This document shows, piece by piece, positions 59,739-64,000 of a stretch of DNA of 64,000 bases. Under the pieces are notes generated by a model, which made no database searches, had not been told where the DNA came from, and saw nothing but the letters and a program-made list of their open reading frames with translations. The translations under genes and the position numbers were made by a program. The stretch's first letter is position 1. Each line of letters opens with the position of its first letter. The DNA lies in the NCBI GenBank assembly GCA_022885665.1, contig JAGQDJ010000618.1, forward strand, positions 124,001 to 188,000. Direction: 5' to 3'. Source of the DNA: Triops longicaudatus (taxonomy: Eukaryota; Arthropoda; Branchiopoda; Notostraca; Triopsidae).

Positions 59739-59945
59739 GCGCGAAGTTGTCTTCGAAGCTGTTCGACTTGGGCGTTCCGAAGGTAAATTTGGTGTTTTCA
59801 TAGAATAGGCATCAGGGACGTAACCGAAGAAGGACGTTCCTAAAACACGGGGTTGTGGTTTGTCGTTTCCCAATCCAGGAATCCACATATCATTATTAGC
59901 CTCATCGGCCGTATCAGCCGACACGCGTCCACGTCTTCCAGACAT
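59739..59945 (-). CDS. CRMP: CRMP long isoform, first exon
   Basis: Begins ATG at 59945 (MSGRRGRVSADTADEANN) and ends in phase 0 at the donor CGC|GTAAG, 69 codons. The content is hydrophilic with Ser/Pro/Thr-rich stretches (MKTPNLPSERPSRTASKTTS), including likely kinase sites. With the next exon it adds 106 residues in place of 19, giving about 699 or 703 residues depending on the last exon. That two upstream exons end in matching phase supports a real alternative start. Confidence 0.65.
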
Positions 59946-61290
59946 AAATATTTCTTGTACCAACACGAGGACAAGGACCAACAAAGATGGGCGACCTAAG
60001 CAAACATGGAGTAGATCTCAGTGCGGGACAAAATCAATAACGGTAAGATGGGAGGAAACGCTTGATGCCCAAGGTTGAGGAGAATTAGCTATTTCGGAAA
60101 AATTGCGAACTTACGTTAACTTAGGTAATTTGGCAAAGAATTTGCACTATGAACTGGAAGAAGCGAGATATAACTGGTTTAACGGAAGAACTATGTTGGA
60201 AGCACAAATGCCGCGTGTTACGCTTCGTGTTTTTGTTGTGGTAGCTTTGGATTCAGACACACGTCTGCTCTGGCCTTTAATTCCCGGCTACACACGGTTG
60301 CGCCTTGGCTCCGTCTTTATGGGGAAAAGTCAGAGCGCCGGGTGCGTCACTGGGGGGATTTTTCGGTGAGAATGTGGTGGGTGGGGGGAAACAAAAGGAG
60401 GGAGCTTATTTGGGGGAGGTACGTACAGACTAATGGACCACCAAGAAAGAAATGTAAAAAGACGAAACGAGTTTTTAATCCTCTTACCAAACAGGGGCGG
60501 AACTTATGCGCAAGCGCTCTTCTTCACTATTTAGCACTTTTCCACATGACTAACCGAGTATAGCATTAGGAATACTTTAATGAAATGTAAAAATGACTCG
60601 GCAATAAATTAACGCAGACAAAATTAAATTAAATAAAATATAGAAAAATTGTTAATTAATATCTGCAATACTATTGAGTAACTGCACGAAAGAAGACCGA
60701 ATACGTAATACGTAACCGAATACGTAATGACAATACAATACCGAAGATCATAAATCGTCGAACTTTTATTTTACTGCCCAACTGCCTTCACTATGTGATG
60801 GAGATGTCTGTGGGCTCATACGATTAACCCAGCGAAATTAATGTTTCGCCAAACAAACGTAACGTTCGGTACTAACTTCGTAGACTAAGAAGGGTATTCA
60901 GTTTGGATTCCAAAAGTATGTTCGAATCGGTTGGGATAACGTTATGTTCAGAGCAAGAAACTAGAAATCCTCTTGCATCGTTCTCAGAACGCATTGCCCG
61001 CGTTAACCGGGGAAGTCCTTTACCTGATGGGAGTGTTCGGACAATGGAAAATTGTAGGGATGTATTCGTGCAGTTGCGAATAATAGTCTTAAACAAACGC
61101 AAAGAATGGACTATTCGCATTTTTAAAGGGAAGGATGTATTTTACGTTTTAACAGTCACCCATATAAGAAAATCCATTAAGTTCACCAACAGAAAAAAAC
61201 GCACTTTACGAGCCCCTAGAAAATAGAGAATAGAAACACAATTAGCAACTGTACAATATCATGTTTATTAACGCTAAGAAACTTAAATAC
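59946..61290. other. Intergenic spacer between CRMP and Sec61 gamma
   Basis: Probably holds the promoter of the long CRMP isoform at its left end. No conserved coding exon, RNA gene or clear mobile element seen; open frames near 60.1-60.5 kb and 60.9-61.2 kb lack motifs. Confidence 0.45.
61264..61269 (-). terminator. Polyadenylation signal of Sec61 gamma
   Basis: AATAAA on the minus strand, 22 bp after the Sec61 gamma stop codon. Confidence 0.55.
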
Positions 61291-61565
61291 TTACACAATG
61301 ATGTTGTTGATTGGAATATGAATGAGCTTGACGAAAAATCCAATAAATCCCATAATGGCGAAACCAATAGCTGTGGCAATTGCAATCTTTTGGAATTCTG
61401 AACAGTTGGTACAATATGGATTAATATACTGAAAAGATACTCATGAGTTGCAAAGTTTGCCATACGCTTACCTTTTCTGTCAGGTTTGGTACATCTTTTG
61501 ATTAACCGGATGGAATCCTTGGCAAATTGGCGACCGGGTTCGATAAAGTTAGTTAGCTCATCCAT
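61291..61565 (-). CDS. SEC61G: Sec61 gamma subunit of the ER protein translocon
   Basis: Two exons in transcript order: 61565-61472 and 61397-61291, 66 residues. This single-pass tail-anchored subunit clamps the Sec61 channel in the ER membrane. The sequence is almost invariant in animals: FIEPGRQFAKDSIRLIKRCT on the cytosolic side, KPDRKEFQK, then the membrane helix (AIATAIGFAIMGFIGFFVKL) and the end IHIPINNIIV. It is two residues shorter than the human protein at the C-terminus (the GG end is missing). Identity is certain. Confidence 0.97.
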
Positions 61566-61998
61566 AATGTCAGATCTAAGTTAAAACTCAAGTAAGCAAC
61601 TGTTTAATTAGAGAAACTTCACAAACGAACCGGAATGACGGCGTTCACAAATTGAAGAGTACGTAAAGCTTGTCAGTTTACTGTGGACGTCAATCCCCAC
61701 AGCGTTGCCAAAGTGTTAGATTCATTATTAGCAAGATATAAGAAAAATCTTGTAGATATGCCACAAGCAGTCGATAAAATTGTATAAAATTGTTGAGGCG
61801 TTTTATAATTTAACTGAATTGTAATGTATTTAGATTAAAATTTTTAGTCACGAAACAAGAAGAAAAATAATACAAAACGTAATTCGTATATCAGTATGTG
61901 GCAATGCCACAGACACGTAACCATATTCCCGTTAACGTGTGGATACCGCCATCTACTGCATGATTTGAAAGGCGTCGTGAAATATGACGTTAGGCTAT
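61566..61998. other. Spacer between Sec61 gamma and Vps16
   Basis: Contains the Sec61 gamma promoter region and the 3' flank of Vps16. A GCCATCTACTG motif (61949-61959; minus-strand CAGTAGATGGC) sits near the Vps16 end. No gene found. Confidence 0.45.
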
Positions 61999-64000
61999 TT
62001 ATTTCTTCTGCGCTAGCGACGCCTTCATTTCATTAATCTGATTCACCATGACCCGGTCTGATGCGCACTTGGACTGCACATATAATAACGCGTCATCGTC
62101 TCGATGCTCCAATGCCAGTCTCGCTGCTTGTTCAAAAAGACTGCGAAATAAAAATAAAATAAATACATTTAAAATGATCAAAACTAAATACAATTGACAA
62201 GTAACAGAAAAAATGACACTGTTAATTATAAAATTAAAAATATTTTTCACTGAAACTTAAAGTAAGAAAGTACAAGACAAAAAACTGAAACACGCAATAT
62301 TTTCTAACCACTGACAAAATAAGGAAAACAAAAACCAAAACACTTTGAAATGATTACCCAGCCTTGACGTAGTACTTGACTTTCAGCTCTTCACTAACAC
62401 GTGGCAAATATTTAATAGCTTCCGTGCGGTTTTTATGTTCCAAACAAGCGTCCACGAAAGGCTGTAGAAAATATATAAAAATACGGAATAAAGAGGAAAA
62501 TCTCAAAAGTCGACACAACCGACTGAACCGACCTATTCGGCAACATACCTCATATCCAATAGGCGACTTTTTACATTTAGAAAGCTTATCAAGTTCTAGC
62601 CAATCTCCCAATTCGCTGAGTGTAATGACCTTGATCCACCACCATCTAAGACCATATTTATGAGCCCGAATGACTTGCCTTTATTTGCTAAAAGAAGTTT
62701 TACCTTCTTTCGGGTACTTTAAACTTTTTCGCCACTTCTTCCGCTTCTTTTCGCTCGCCTTTCACTAGCAATAACCTCAACGTGTCTTGCAAGGACATGT
62801 CCTGCAGCGGGATTCCTAAGCGCGGTTCCAATTTTACTTGCATGTTCAGCAACTTTTGCTGATCTTCGCAAACGCCCAACGCCCATTCATTTTTAGCCCT
62901 TCGAAACAGATCCTGTGCTGCCACTAAAGATGCTACTCTATTTTCCATACGCTGTAAACGAGAGAAGCCATTATTCAAAATAGTGTTATGCATTATTTGA
63001 ATTTTTTTATAGGCTTTACAGGATTTCCATAGGCTTCCCGGACAGCTAAGGTAGCCTGTGCTGAGAAATCATCTTCTTGAACATAAATATCACATAAAGC
63101 CGATAATTGGCCTGTTTCTAAACACTGACGAATATACAACTCTAACGCAACGGGGAACTGGCGAATCCACATCTGAAATTTCATAGAGACAGTTATTAGG
63201 TTCAAGTTAACAGATCAATACGTGACAAAAAGCGACGTACCTGAAACTGACCCACAGGCATTCTGTCTCTCCAAGCAAGTAGGACGGTATGCACCAAATC
63301 CATGTCTCCAGATTCCAACGCTTTCTGTAAGGCTGGTCTATCTTCGCCTAATTGTAAAAGCAAAGGGACTTGTTGCGACGCACGCGGTTCCCTTTCCAGC
63401 AATTCGATAGCTAAGGATTTATGTCCCGCTTCCACGGCAGCAGCTGCTACAACAGCTAAGGAAACACCCTCTCTTCCTTCCAGCTTATGAAATATGGAGG
63501 AAGACAAGCCGGGTTCCACATGCTTCTCTCTTACCTATTAGGCGGCAAAACAACACAAAAAATACGTTAGAAAATGCAGTTAATGAATAAATTACGGGTG
63601 AAAAGCTTTGGCTATACAACACATATACAGGAATGCTACTCAACCAACAGTGATATTGCTTAATCGACAATTTCTAACAATATTTCGACAAAAAAAAATA
63701 AATAAAAAATGTACGATTGAAATCTTATCACCTTACTCATGGCCCAATGGACCAAAATACGTGAAGCACCTTCTCGATCAGGTAATTTCAAATGTCCACA
63801 CAACTGGATTGCCAGATAGTAGTGCTTTCGCAATACTAATCTGTCCAGCAACACGGGACAAGTTAGCATTTCGAGTCTAAAAGTACGTAAAAATTTACGT
63901 TAAGAAAACGTAGATAATTCCGTTCTTACTGTTTGAAAGTCAAGGGCAATCCAATTTTATAATGTCGTACGGCGTTCAGTAATCGAAGGTTCTGACACAT
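61999..64000 (-). CDS. Vps16A: Vps16, core subunit of HOPS/CORVET tethering complexes (3' part)
   Basis: Eight exons in transcript order, entering from beyond the window: 64000-63930, 63876-63732, 63534-63241, 63172-63020, 62951-62704, 62645-62549, 62461-62358 and 62140-61999, giving the last 417 residues. Vps16 scaffolds HOPS and CORVET, which tether endosomes and lysosomes before fusion. Family landmarks run in order: LLNAVRHYKIGLPLTF, VLLDRLVLRKHYYLAIQLCG, ELLEREPRASQQVPLLLQLG, ALESGDMDLVHTVLLAWRD, RWWWIKVITLSELGDWLELD, KLSKCKKSPIGYEPFVDACL and the end SLAQKK. The domain is the alpha-solenoid C-terminal half; the N-terminal beta-propeller lies outside the window. The codon at the edge is in phase 0 but is not the start of the protein. 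Confidence 0.95.

Noticed and set aside
1..64000. CRISPR arrays, bacterial operons, or a prokaryotic defence system
   Set aside because: Spliced animal genes, U4 snRNA and eukaryotic poly(A) signals fill the window; no regularly spaced repeats or prokaryotic genes are present.

Overview
The window is nuclear DNA from an animal, most likely an arthropod and probably an insect. It is AT-rich, and its conserved genes are cut by many short GT-AG introns (often 50-80 bp). Several genes have fly-type architecture: roadkill/SPOP, fear-of-intimacy ZIP transporter, Orb2-type CPEB, and one locus covering both dihydropyrimidinase and CRMP. I cannot name the species. Coding models below were spliced by eye from reading frames, splice sites and family knowledge; no alignment was run.

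Layout. 1-22.5 kb is almost gene-free: one small coiled-coil gene at 5.3-5.7 kb, then about 17 kb with no recognisable protein gene but with simple repeats, local duplications and a dispersed repeat family. From 22.5 kb the window is gene-dense: SPOP/roadkill (+, 22.6-28.0 kb), ZIP transporter foi (+, 30.8-33.8 kb, ending beside a small assembly gap), pseudokinase STRAD (-, 34.1-36.1 kb), CPEB/Orb2 (+, 37.3-41.0 kb), GPI-lipid remodelling factor PGAP3 (-, 41.9-43.7 kb), a small coiled-coil gene (-, 44.0-44.5 kb), a U4 snRNA gene (+, 44.8-45.0 kb), PEX11-gamma (+, 45.3-46.3 kb), mitochondrial ATP synthase subunit c (+, 47.0-47.6 kb), Rab11 (+, 48.4-49.6 kb), a membrane-anchored two-domain thioredoxin-like ER protein (-, 50.6-52.0 kb), a repeat-rich spacer with a tRNA-derived SINE-like element (52.0-54.5 kb), CRMP/dihydropyrimidinase with alternative first and last exons (-, 54.5-59.9 kb), Sec61 gamma (-, 61.3-61.6 kb) and the 3' part of Vps16 (-, 62.0 kb to the window edge).

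There is no operon; neighbours share position rather than pathway. Several work in the secretory and endosomal system (Sec61 gamma, the thioredoxin-like protein, PGAP3, Rab11, Vps16). The most notable local features are: tandem, same-phase alternative terminal exons in CRMP; a 16-bp palindrome that supplies AATAAA to both converging genes Orb2 and PGAP3; two non-autonomous DNA transposons with clear ends (a hAT type with an 8-bp target duplication and a TA-flanked mariner/pogo type); a four-copy dispersed repeat built on a GCGTAAAGCGA core; and an SPOP gene with an extra N-terminal serine tract upstream of the vertebrate-like start.
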